Of a stretch of DNA of 64,000 nt, positions 57,088 to 64,000 are shown in pieces (position 1 is the stretch's first letter; each line of letters begins with the position of its first letter). This stretch comes from a virus. The stretch covers positions 1-64,000 of the IMG/VR virus record IMGVR_UViG_3300031673_000019; one strand, 5' to 3'. The notes beneath the pieces were generated by a model. That model was not told where the DNA came from and ran no database searches. It worked only from the letters and a program-made list of their open reading frames with translations. A program made the translations under genes and the position numbers.

Positions 57088-57405
57088 ATGGCATCAGATT
57101 ATCTGAAAGAATACAAAAGGCTTTCCGTCCCGCTCCTGCAGCAAATTGCAGAGCAGGGCGCGATGCCCATGGGCGGACAGGCAGATCTGACTCCCATCAA
57201 GAACAGGGCTCGCGAAGCGGTTGAAGCGCTCAACGACGCGCAGCGCGCGTGCGATGCCGGACGCACCGAGGATGCGATGGAGGCGATGCGTCGTGCACGA
57301 TCGGTGATCGACATCGCGCTGGGAGCATCGCTTGGCACTCATGGCGCAGCGATGCCGTCCGGCGCGGGCGGCGCTGCTGGCTCTGGTGGTTACGGAAGGT
57401 ACTAG
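57088..57405 (+). CDS. Small helical protein with Gly-rich tail
   Basis: ATG at 57088 (GTG at 57085 is an alternative) gives 105 residues. Residues 1-80 are helical (DYLKEYKRLSVPLLQQIAEQ, ALNDAQRACDAGRTEDAMEA) and the C-terminus is Gly-Ala-rich (SGAGGAAGSGGYGRY). No family was recognised. The stop overlaps the next GTG. Confidence 0.55.
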   Translation: MASDYLKEYKRLSVPLLQQIAEQGAMPMGGQADLTPIKNRAREAVEALNDAQRACDAGRTEDAMEAMRRARSVIDIALGASLGTHGAAMPSGAGGAAGSGGYGRY

Positions 57406-57824
57406 TGGCCTCCGACTGGGATCGAACGTTACCTGATGAGGCGTTTGAGGCGCCGCCGGTCCTTGGCGCCGACGCGCATCAGATTACGATTCGGCAATGT
57501 CAGTTGGTTCGTCGCAGGCTGGTGACACGGGGCGATAGCAGAACGATGTCGCTACATGACGCGGTGAGTAAGTTGGCGCCGACGAGGACGCCACGAGCCA
57601 TGACTAACGTGGCACGGTTACGTACTGGTCAGTACATTGGGATCAGAAAAAAAGATCGGGCCAACTTTGTGATTGTGAACCCAACCAAGGATGGAGATAT
57701 CCGGTGGTTGCTTGCGCAGCGCCCTGATATGGCAAACCAGATCTCAGAGGTTTACCTTGTCGAGGGTGTTGTGATACGCAGAAGTGTCATCGACTTGCCG
57801 GTACTCGGCGCTGACGGAGCATGA
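57405..57824 (+). CDS. Unknown small basic protein
   Basis: GTG at 57405, overlapping the previous stop (TAGTG), after a GGAAGG site gives 139 residues. The protein is mixed alpha-beta with a VARLRTGQYIGIRKKDRANF and an AQRPDMANQISEVYLVEGVV segment. It contains no recognised motif. Confidence 0.55.
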   Translation: MASDWDRTLPDEAFEAPPVLGADAHQITIRQCQLVRRRLVTRGDSRTMSLHDAVSKLAPTRTPRAMTNVARLRTGQYIGIRKKDRANFVIVNPTKDGDIRWLLAQRPDMANQISEVYLVEGVVIRRSVIDLPVLGADGA

Positions 57825-57825
57825 T

Positions 57826-58464
57826 ATGAGCAGGCGGGCTACCAATCTCCTCGAAGAGATGCAAACCATTTTCGGCTCCGAGTTCGGCGCTGGTCGCGAA
57901 AGCTTGACCGAAAGCGTCGACGAGCTAGGCGAGGCCCGCGGACGCGGGATGCAGCGAGGCGCAAGGAGCGGCAAACAGAGCCGTGAAAAGCAGGCTGATG
58001 GCGATCGGCGTTCAGCCAGGTCGATTCAGGACATTGCACGGCGCACCGCTGGCAAGTCGAACGACAAGAGCAACAGCGATGCCGAGGGCAAGCTTGCTAA
58101 GTTCCGGGCTGTCCGAGACAAAGCGCCTGCCAAGGAGCCGGAGAAGGCCTCAGCTGGCAAGGCTGCAAGCAAGGCGTCGGCAGGGGCAGCCAGTTCGGGC
58201 AGTGGCGAGCGTCACTTCCCGTTCAAGCGCAGCTCCGACCTGGGGCCTGGGCCTCGTGAGCAAAAGCTCAAGCAGACGAAGTGCTGGAAGTGCAAGTGCG
58301 CTGGCATCTACAGCAGCGGTTGCACGTGCGTTGCCGTTGGCAAGGGCGAGAATTGCCCGACCGGCAGCAAGAAGAAGCTGAAGTACAACAAGGGCTACAA
58401 GACGAAGTACAACAAGGACTATCGTCAGTGGCGCGCTGATAAGTTCCACTCGCGCAGCAAGTAG
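57826..58464 (+). CDS. Basic protein with a C-terminal Cys cluster
   Basis: ATG at 57826 gives 212 residues. The N-terminal 140 residues are low-complexity and basic (Ala, Arg, Lys, Ser). The C-terminus holds a Cys cluster CWKCKCAGIYSSGCTCVAVG with a further Cys near residue 178, then KYNKGYKTKYNKDYRQWRADK. Five Cys in 21 residues suggest metal binding. It may bind DNA or be packaged; this is inferred from composition. Confidence 0.6.
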   Translation: MSRRATNLLEEMQTIFGSEFGAGRESLTESVDELGEARGRGMQRGARSGKQSREKQADGDRRSARSIQDIARRTAGKSNDKSNSDAEGKLAKFRAVRDKAPAKEPEKASAGKAASKASAGAASSGSGERHFPFKRSSDLGPGPREQKLKQTKCWKCKCAGIYSSGCTCVAVGKGENCPTGSKKKLKYNKGYKTKYNKDYRQWRADKFHSRSK

Positions 58465-58510
58465 CCGCGCTGCGGCACTTCCCTGGGTCGACTAAACAAG
58501 GACGAAGACG

Positions 58511-58723
58511 ATGGATATTTCTCGGGTAAACGGTCTCCTCGATCAGGTTCGTGTCAGGCTTGAGTCTCTGGACGAAGACACGATGGAGCTTCAGGTCGGT
58601 GCGGATTATGAGAATAATCCTGATCGGCTTGCTGTCGCGAAGGGACGTCTGGACCATCTGATGCAGAAGCTTCGCGCAGGTCGCGAGAATTCGAATCAGA
58701 TCCAGGCATACGGAACTCGCTAA
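58511..58723 (+). CDS. Small helical protein
   Basis: A 70-residue product after an AAGGACGAAGACG region. The sequence is helical (VNGLLDQVRVRLESLDEDTM, RLAVAKGRLDHLMQKLRAG). No family was recognised. Precedes the 327-residue gene by 31 bases. Confidence 0.55.
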   Translation: MDISRVNGLLDQVRVRLESLDEDTMELQVGADYENNPDRLAVAKGRLDHLMQKLRAGRENSNQIQAYGTR

Positions 58724-58754
58724 GAGCTTGCCCTTTTCTGGGCCAGGAGCGGGG

Positions 58755-59738
58755 ATGTCCTACATACCTCCGACCGTAGAGCGTGTAGCCAAGCAGATAG
58801 CTCGCGTCCCAGGCGTTGAGCTATCTGCTATTGCACGTGATGGAGCGGTTGATGCTGTTATTGAAGGCGGCTACAACCGTCCGCTGCGAGAGCAGCTCCT
58901 GGGGATGGGGCATCGCCAGATGGTCCCCGTTCGCGTGTTCTATCGGATGTCCGATGGGCGAGCGATCGGCGAGTCGGAGGCACGCTCGTACGAGGAGGCG
59001 CTAGAGGACTACTACACGGACGTGCACGTGTCCGGGTTTGTTGGTTCTCGCGTTGATCCTGACCCGAGCGAGTCTGGCGGTGACGCCTATGGGTCGTGGT
59101 CGGCAAAGGCCGACGATGACCGCGATGCCGTGGGGCAGCTGAAGCTCTGTCGTATCCGCCAACGGACGCGCGGGCGCCCTGTGGTGGGCTGGCGATACGG
59201 GGACAAGGCTGTCCGCAAAGGGGATAAGATCAAATTCAACCGGCCGGCCACATTGCAGTGGACGATGGGTAGAACGGTCAACGTTCGGCCCGGGGCCGAG
59301 GCTCACGTCGCCGACATGTCGTCTCGGACGCCCATTCTGTACGCGAAGATGGGTGGGCGGGACCAGATTGAGGTTCCAGTGCATGCGCTGGGGCATATCT
59401 ACGACGTGATGACATCGCCAAGGCTGGAGCAGGTTGAGGCGAAGAAGCGTTCTGAGCTGCCCCCGGAGTTCCAGCGGCTTGTGATGGCCGTGGGCTTTGG
59501 ACGCTTGCCTGGCATTGACGATACGCCTACGAACACCAAGCATTTCAAGGGCCCCAAGCTTCCTGATCTGCATGGCTACGCAGGCGTCGGCGAATCAAGC
59601 GAGTCGGAAGAGGACAAGCTGGTTGCGCCGCCCGAGAAGGCGGACACGATCAAGATTCGGAAGGGCGGAGAGGTCAAGCAGGTACTGCTCGGCCGTGACG
59701 ACCACGTCAAGACCTTCTCAAGGAAGCGTCGATCGTAA
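58755..59738 (+). CDS. Unknown protein, basic C-terminus
   Basis: ATG at 58755 after an AGGAG site (5 bases spacing) gives 327 residues; a TTG start at 58728 is less likely. The protein has a mixed N-terminal domain (AKQIARVPGVELSAIARDGA), a YEEALEDYYTDVHVSGFVG segment, a beta segment with VNVRPGAEAHVADM and a C-terminus with HVKTFSRKRRS. No family recognised. Its position before the tube-adaptor gene suggests a tail or baseplate role. Confidence 0.6.
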   Translation: MSYIPPTVERVAKQIARVPGVELSAIARDGAVDAVIEGGYNRPLREQLLGMGHRQMVPVRVFYRMSDGRAIGESEARSYEEALEDYYTDVHVSGFVGSRVDPDPSESGGDAYGSWSAKADDDRDAVGQLKLCRIRQRTRGRPVVGWRYGDKAVRKGDKIKFNRPATLQWTMGRTVNVRPGAEAHVADMSSRTPILYAKMGGRDQIEVPVHALGHIYDVMTSPRLEQVEAKKRSELPPEFQRLVMAVGFGRLPGIDDTPTNTKHFKGPKLPDLHGYAGVGESSESEEDKLVAPPEKADTIKIRKGGEVKQVLLGRDDHVKTFSRKRRS

Positions 59739-59749
59739 ACTGAGCGTCG

Positions 59750-60550
59750 ATGGCCGCTGTCAACTCACTGCTGAGCGCATTTCGCGGAGGGCTCAACCCG
59801 AAGCCCGCGCGCGCGTATATCATTCCCCTTGATATACATCACGGTGACGAGCCGATCTTAGCTGAGCGAAGATCGTTTCAGTATTTTCCTCAGTCTATTT
59901 CCGATCAGCGTGCAACGAACTATCAGGCGAAGGTCATCCCTGGGCTGAGCCATCCTTTGTATCAATGGACATCTTCGGGTGCGAGAACGATCTCGTTCCA
60001 GGCTGTCTTCTCTCGCGATCGCAGCTATACTAAGGCCGAGAACGATTCGATCGAGGCGGGGGTTACGTCTTTGAGCAACCTGGGCGGAGACGCCCGAGGC
60101 TCACTGGCTGCGCAGGCAGATTTCAGAAATAGGAACAATGGCGTTAATGGCTCTGGGTCTGAGTCGAGAAATGTTGATATTCCTAGCGCCATTGCATGGT
60201 TGCGGTCGTTCTTGGACCCCGAATATTCGTCTGATGGCCACTCTACCTACGGGACGTCGCCAGCGCGTCCGCGCCCGCCTCGCAAGATGATCCTTGGGTT
60301 CCCCAACGTTCGCATTAACTGGGGCGTGCCCGAGCTTAAAAAAGACGAAGTCTATTCGATCATGACTCAGTGCGACGTCAGCTACGAAGGGTTCTTTGCG
60401 AACGGGGCGCCAAGGTTTGCGCGTGTTGATCTGTCGTTCGCTGAAATCATCCAGATTGGTGGCGGGATCAGGGTTCATGACGCTCTCAATAAGAGGCGGG
60501 TTGCATATGCCGGGTACGGCCTAAACGACCAGAGCAACAAGGGTACCTGA
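59750..60550 (+). CDS. Tube or hub adaptor protein (contractile-injection tube-like)
   Basis: A 266-residue product. Residues about 180-240 read MILGFPNVRINWGVPELKKD, YSIMTQCDVSYEGFFANGAP and FARVDLSFAEIIQ, a pattern of CIS tube/hub proteins that carry a beta fold with an FxxVRxxxG-type strand. The N-terminal part (RAYIIPLDIHHGDEPILAER) may dock on the tube. It could be a tube initiator or a T4 gp48/gp54-type part. Call by pattern. Confidence 0.55.
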   Translation: MAAVNSLLSAFRGGLNPKPARAYIIPLDIHHGDEPILAERRSFQYFPQSISDQRATNYQAKVIPGLSHPLYQWTSSGARTISFQAVFSRDRSYTKAENDSIEAGVTSLSNLGGDARGSLAAQADFRNRNNGVNGSGSESRNVDIPSAIAWLRSFLDPEYSSDGHSTYGTSPARPRPPRKMILGFPNVRINWGVPELKKDEVYSIMTQCDVSYEGFFANGAPRFARVDLSFAEIIQIGGGIRVHDALNKRRVAYAGYGLNDQSNKGT

Positions 60551-60553
60551 TCG

Positions 60554-60799
60554 GTGTCTGTGGCCAAGAAGGGCTTTGGCAAAGGTCGGTCGCCTACAAA
60601 GTTCTCGTTCACGTATGAAGACTACGCCGGGCTTACGGGTCTATCTACGGAGGCCGTGAGAAAGCATGCGCAGCGTGGGAATTTTGATCCAGAGGATTTG
60701 GTTTCTGTACTTGAGTTCATTCAGGAGCGGCTGAAACGCAGGGGGCAGAGCGACGAGATCGAGGCTTTGCTGCGGGAGGCGCGCGAGCCTGCTAGATAG
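60554..60799 (+). CDS. Small HTH-type protein
   Basis: GTG at 60554 (or 60560) gives 81 residues. The segment YEDYAGLTGLSTEAVRKHAQ is a helix-turn-helix of MerR/excisionase style, followed by a second helix (DPEDLVSVLEFIQERLKRRG). It could regulate late genes or be a structural DNA-binding protein. No operator-like site is evident. Confidence 0.5.
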   Translation: MSVAKKGFGKGRSPTKFSFTYEDYAGLTGLSTEAVRKHAQRGNFDPEDLVSVLEFIQERLKRRGQSDEIEALLREAREPAR

Positions 60800-60810
60800 A
60801 GAGGGCGTTT

Positions 60811-61095
60811 ATGGCATGGGAGTGTGTGCGTTGCCGTAAGAAGATCTTCGCCCCCCGGGAGCACGCGACGAAGTTTGCGGTGACCTGGAGTTTCGCCAAG
60901 GGCACGAAGACACTGAACGTTGACATCAAGAACTTGCGGAAAGTCAAGCCGCGAGCTACCGTTACACACATCCACTGCTCAGAGCCAGACGTGCCTGGAT
61001 TCGAAGAGCGGATCAGACGCGCGCTGGGGCTGCCGAAGGCTTACAGCCATCCGCTCATTGAGGAGCCGGCGGTTTTGGATACGAACGCGGCCTGA
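60811..61095 (+). CDS. Small protein with N-terminal zinc knuckle
   Basis: A 94-residue product beginning MAWECVRCRKKIFAPREH, a CxxC that could pair with a His and a Cys (HIHCSEPD) to bind zinc. The rest is mixed. Probably a virion or regulatory small protein; family unknown. Confidence 0.55.
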   Translation: MAWECVRCRKKIFAPREHATKFAVTWSFAKGTKTLNVDIKNLRKVKPRATVTHIHCSEPDVPGFEERIRRALGLPKAYSHPLIEEPAVLDTNAA

Positions 61096-61119
61096 GCGCA
61101 AGGATGAAGGAAGATCGAC

Positions 61120-61302
61120 ATGAGTGATTTCAACTGCCCGAAGTGTACGGCGAAGGTTCATGCTCGGCCCAATGAGGTTGGCTGCCCAGCATGTGGGTTT
61201 AACCGCCCGCATACGCATGAACAGGCGCCGCTGCCTCGTGAGCCTCAGCAGGTAGAAGCGCCTCCAGGCTATCGAGGCAAGTACCTCACCGAAGACCTGT
61301 AG
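61120..61302 (+). CDS. Small zinc-ribbon protein
   Basis: A 60-residue product with C-P-K-C near residue 6 and C-P-A-C near 26, a typical zinc ribbon, then a Pro-rich tail. Follows an AAGGAAGATC site and is the last gene before hairpins and a terminator. Role unknown. Confidence 0.6.
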   Translation: MSDFNCPKCTAKVHARPNEVGCPACGFNRPHTHEQAPLPREPQQVEAPPGYRGKYLTEDL

Positions 61303-61315
61303 GTCTTGAAAATAG

Positions 61316-61343
61316 CCTGGTGCGACTGTATGGTCGCGCCAGG
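61316..61343 (+). other. Hairpin after the zinc-ribbon gene
   Basis: CCTGGTGCGAC (61316-61326) pairs with GTCGCGCCAGG (61333-61343) with one wobble. It lies just upstream of the terminator at 61354 and may strengthen it or act as an RNA end. Confidence 0.6.
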
Positions 61344-61353
61344 ATGCACAAAG

Positions 61354-61382
61354 GCGGTCCCACACAAGGGGCCGCTTTTTTT
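61354..61382 (+). terminator. Rho-independent terminator before the helicase gene
   Basis: GCGGTCCC (61354-61361) pairs with GGGGCCGC (61368-61375), one wobble, followed by TTTTTTT. It ends the structural transcript; the helicase gene starts at 61403. Confidence 0.9.
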
Positions 61383-61402
61383 GTTGGGGGCGCTAAAGAT
61401 CT

Positions 61403-62656
61403 ATGGCTGATTTTACGTGGAACAAGGGACAGCGCGAGGCTATCGATCGGATCAGGGGATGGGCGGATAAGACGGCGGAGGGGATGGAGCTGTCGTTGAC
61501 GGGGCCGGCCGGATCGGGGAAGACCAGTCTGCTGAAGGCGATTGTCCCCTTCCTGTCTGGCCAGAAGGTTGCCTGGACGGCTATGACGGGGCGGGCCGCT
61601 GTTCGGCTTAGAGATCTGACGAGCGAGCCGGTATCCACGCTGCACAGCGTGCTGTACGACAGGCCTCGCGAAGACAGGAAGGGCAAGCTCTGGTTTAACA
61701 GGGTCAAGCCTCCTGATTTCAAGTTCCTCGTGGTTGACGAGGCCTCGATGATGGGTCCCAAGATTTACAATGATCTGAGGGAGTTCATCATGCAGGGCGT
61801 GCGAATTCTTTTCGTTGGAGATGGGTATCAGCTCCCGCCTGTGCTCGACTATAAGGAGATTAAAGATCACGGAGAGGACTTTTCCGTGTTCCGTGAGGTT
61901 CCAGGCTGCGCACTCACCCAGGTGATGCGAAGCGACGATGGCATCATCAGGGTGGCGACACAGCTTCGGTGCGAAAATCAGGTGCCGAAGAAGTGCATGG
62001 AAGGCTATTCGATCCGAAGGTCTAAGACGCCTGGCACCGAGGCGGTCGAAGAGTTCCTGATGGATAACGACGACCACTTCGTGATCACATGGAGGAATCG
62101 CCTTCGGATGCAGGCCAATCGCCTGGTCCGTAAGCGCCTGGGAATGGATGGGCTGTTGCCGAAGCCGGGGGAGCCGGTGATGATGTGTCGCAATGGTCAG
62201 AGCGACGGGTCGCCGCCGGAGTTCGTTCTAAACGGCGAAATTCATTGGGGTTCCGGGTGGGATCGTGGGCCGAGCCTTGGGCCTGAGGTGCAGACGCAGT
62301 GGTTCTATACGGACCATGGGATTCGCGTCCTGGTCAACACGCAGGGCAAGGATGAGCCGATGGATGGCTTCATGCCGCACGTGGAGGACTGGAAGAAGTA
62401 CATGTCTGAGCGCCGAATCAGCCGGACGCCAGAGATCGTACCCATTACATATGGCTACATTGGCACGGCGCACAAGGCCCAGGGCGACCAGTACCGCAAG
62501 GTTACGATCTTCCTCTCGCGTGAGGACTTAGCCAATGACAAGTTCCGCAAGGATACATACTTGCCCGACGGGTCGACGATGTCGTTCGCTACCCGTTGGC
62601 TATATACTTCTTTAACTCGGGCACAAAAAGAGGTTACACTGATTTTGGGGTCGTAG
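61403..62656 (+). CDS. SF1 helicase, RecD/Dda-like
   Basis: A 417-residue product with all SF1 motifs: Walker A GPAGSGKT (residues 34-41), Walker B VVDEA (110-114), motif III GDGYQLPPV (about 140-148), motif V-region YGYIGTAHKAQGDQY (about 350) and motif VI YTSLTRAQKEV (about 401-411). It is the size of Dda-type helicases. These unwind DNA for replication or recombination. It is the only clear DNA-metabolism gene in the window and is flanked by terminators on both sides, so it is probably transcribed on its own. Confidence 0.92.
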   Translation: MADFTWNKGQREAIDRIRGWADKTAEGMELSLTGPAGSGKTSLLKAIVPFLSGQKVAWTAMTGRAAVRLRDLTSEPVSTLHSVLYDRPREDRKGKLWFNRVKPPDFKFLVVDEASMMGPKIYNDLREFIMQGVRILFVGDGYQLPPVLDYKEIKDHGEDFSVFREVPGCALTQVMRSDDGIIRVATQLRCENQVPKKCMEGYSIRRSKTPGTEAVEEFLMDNDDHFVITWRNRLRMQANRLVRKRLGMDGLLPKPGEPVMMCRNGQSDGSPPEFVLNGEIHWGSGWDRGPSLGPEVQTQWFYTDHGIRVLVNTQGKDEPMDGFMPHVEDWKKYMSERRISRTPEIVPITYGYIGTAHKAQGDQYRKVTIFLSREDLANDKFRKDTYLPDGSTMSFATRWLYTSLTRAQKEVTLILGS

Positions 62657-62678
62657 CTTGCCCCGCTTTCCTCCTCCA

Positions 62679-62712
62679 GGCGCCCATGCTCCCCGGCATG
62701 GGCGCCGCTTTC
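62679..62712 (+). terminator. Terminator after the helicase gene
   Basis: GGCGCCCATGC (62679-62689) pairs perfectly with GCATGGGCGCC (62696-62706) across a 6-base loop, followed by a CTTTCGTTTC pyrimidine stretch. The stem is strong and the T-run is only partial, so the efficiency is uncertain. Confidence 0.75.
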
Positions 62713-62777
62713 GTTTCGGGGCTTGGTGCGATCGGTGTCGGTGGCAGGAATCTCAGGGATGTTGTAGTGTTGCCGAG

Positions 62778-63041
62778 GTGAGATCGCTGGCCCAGCTATG
62801 CGAAGACATTCGTGACGCCGTCGACGATGAGGGCGGCGGGCGTTGCTTTGACCGGTCCCTTGAGGCCTTCCAGAAGGAGACGGGGCTTCCTGTGGATGGG
62901 CTTTGGGCAGTTGTTGATGGAGTGGTTGCTGGTGCAAAGCCGGCTAAGCTTTTGAATCGCTTGCATAAGAGCTGGGGTGGCGACATGAAAGACTGGATTC
63001 GCTGGTACAAGCTTGCGGCAACGAAGCCGGACTGCTCATGA
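62778..63041 (+). CDS. Small unknown protein
   Basis: GTG at 62778 gives 87 residues (RSLAQLCEDIRDAVDDEGGG, GDMKDWIRWYKLAATKPDCS). It is mixed helical and carries three Cys. The ribosome site is weak (GCCGAGG overlaps the start). The ATGA overlap with the next gene supports it. Confidence 0.5.
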   Translation: MRSLAQLCEDIRDAVDDEGGGRCFDRSLEAFQKETGLPVDGLWAVVDGVVAGAKPAKLLNRLHKSWGGDMKDWIRWYKLAATKPDCS

Positions 63042-63307
63042 AGGAGCTGATTCTAGTAGCGCTCGGAGCGGCTGTCACAGTTATCGCGTTTTTGCTCACG
63101 AAGAGCTTCGGTAGCAAGACCGTGGCTCCGGCAGTCGATACGCCTGAGACCATCGAGGCAATCGAGAAGGCTTCGGAGTTGATGGGTCAGCGCGTGGTGG
63201 CGGAGACCTCGTCGGAAGAGGTTAGGACGAGGGTCGAGGCGAAGTTGAATATACCTGATCCGCGTAAGCGGCTTGAGGCCATCGCGGCTGAGCTGAAAGA
63301 TCTGTAG
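63038..63307 (+). CDS. Small protein with N-terminal transmembrane segment
   Basis: ATG at 63038 overlaps the previous stop. The 89-residue product begins MKELILVALGAAVTVIAFLL, a single N-terminal transmembrane helix, followed by a Glu- and Lys-rich helical tail. The topology (N-in or N-out) cannot be resolved. Possible membrane-anchored phage factor; no family recognised. Confidence 0.55.
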   Translation: MKELILVALGAAVTVIAFLLTKSFGSKTVAPAVDTPETIEAIEKASELMGQRVVAETSSEEVRTRVEAKLNIPDPRKRLEAIAAELKDL

Positions 63308-63316
63308 GTAGCGATT

Positions 63317-64000
63317 ATGTCAATCAATCATCTTTTGGAACAGAAGACGCGTCCAGCCCGTGTTGACACGATGGATGCGGATCGCATCAACGCCATTGTT
63401 GAGCGCAAGTCTGGGGTGAATCCCAGCAAGCTTGCTGCACAAGTGACGGGCGAGCCTGTGCAGGAGCAGCGTGAGTCTGCATACGACGGGAGCATCCCCC
63501 GAGGGGCGGGCCCGGCATTCGATCTGATGCAGGCGCGTGGCGGCGGTGAGGAGCAGCGTCTTGCGGAGCGGGTGAGGGTGCTGGAGCAGCGCCTTGCTCA
63601 ATACGAGGATGGCGAGGCTCGCGACGGTTCTCCGATGGGGTGGCCGCGTTCTGCGGAGCAGTCGACGTATGCCCCTCGTATCAACAATCCGAAGGCAAAG
63701 AAGCAGTCGCGCAAGATTGCGCGAAGGCAGGGCACTGAGCCCGATCAGGCTGACGGTAAACCAGATCCGATGCCAAAGATAGGCGCCGGCCAGAACGTGA
63801 ATGCGGAGGGTAGAATGTCTGCGAACGAAATGAACATGCTTGGCCTTGAGATGACTGAATGGCGTCGGCTCGCTGGGCTCGAATCGCCTTACGTGAACCT
63901 TGTCGAGACTCGCCCTGCGGCTGGGTACCTCGCTGAATCGCAGGAGGCCTACGACGACGAGTACGATGATGACTCCGTCGAGGCAAGCGAGATGGAGGAC
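63317..64000 (+). CDS. Unknown protein, partial at the right edge
   Basis: ATG at 63317 opens a frame that runs through the end of the window with no stop (228 residues visible). The sequence starts MSINHLLEQKTRPARVD, is Arg-, Gln- and Glu-rich with an AERVRVLEQRLAQYEDGEAR coiled-coil-like segment, and includes EMTEWRRLAGLESPYVNLVE and an acidic YDDEYDDDSVEAS region near the visible end. No family recognised. It might be an internal or head-associated protein. Confidence 0.65.
   Translation, partial: MSINHLLEQKTRPARVDTMDADRINAIVERKSGVNPSKLAAQVTGEPVQEQRESAYDGSIPRGAGPAFDLMQARGGGEEQRLAERVRVLEQRLAQYEDGEARDGSPMGWPRSAEQSTYAPRINNPKAKKQSRKIARRQGTEPDQADGKPDPMPKIGAGQNVNAEGRMSANEMNMLGLEMTEWRRLAGLESPYVNLVETRPAAGYLAESQEAYDDEYDDDSVEASEMED

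Overview
The window is one contiguous, single-strand (+) block of structural and assembly genes from a large contractile-tailed bacteriophage (myovirus, plausibly a jumbo phage). The evidence is a T4-like head set (portal, S80 prohead protease with scaffold, gp23-like capsid protein), neck and tail-completion proteins, a tail sheath, two tube-type proteins, a frameshifted tail chaperone pair, a tape measure protein and a complete baseplate series. Genes are tightly packed, often with ATGA or TGATG overlaps, and use Shine-Dalgarno sites with ATG, GTG and some TTG starts. The DNA is GC-rich by eye. No host marker, tRNA, integrase or CRISPR array was seen, so the host is left open. No gene-free stretch exceeds about 230 bases.

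Layout: 1-6731 head genes (portal with an intein, two unknown head-cluster proteins, protease/scaffold, capsid), closed by a terminator at 6766-6802. 6961-13930 holds neck, connector and completion genes plus a low-complexity 814-residue protein. 14136-20886 holds sheath, an H-type lectin-like protein, tube proteins, a degenerate HNH-like gene and the tail chaperone with a -1 frameshift, closed by a terminator at 20916-20952. 21065-29638 holds tape measure, LysM-like, hub, spike, gp25-like and gp6/gpJ-like baseplate genes. 29649-45066 is a long receptor-binding and fibre locus that also contains a membrane HExxH metallopeptidase candidate. 45089-47023 holds a small membrane protein and a tubulin/FtsZ-family GTPase with an extra N-terminal domain. 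47038-55278 holds further tail proteins (FN3, LamG-type lectin, Kelch propeller). 55288-61302 holds small coiled-coil, beta, zinc-ribbon and tube-adaptor proteins. After a terminator at 61354-61382 comes an SF1 helicase with its own terminator, then three small or partial genes running off the end.

The genes read as a virion assembly programme: the portal nucleates a prohead built by the protease-scaffold fusion and its shorter nested scaffold, connectors close the head, the chaperone pair and tape measure build a sheathed tail, and a large modular adhesin set decorates the baseplate. Small beta modules (an LTLTG-type module, a V-x-L/I-N-G module, a YDDT/NWW head and an ITN.../SGF...LLQQL domain) are reused among sheath, fibre and other proteins.

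The most unusual item is the 533-residue tubulin/FtsZ-like protein at 45422-47023. Its N-terminal domain resembles a small protein encoded about 10 kb downstream and the lectin-like protein in the tail block, which hints at a cytoskeletal GTPase linked to virion components. Other notable items are the portal intein, the nested scaffold start, the -1 frameshift, the membrane metallopeptidase candidate and the Kelch/LamG/FN3 protein.
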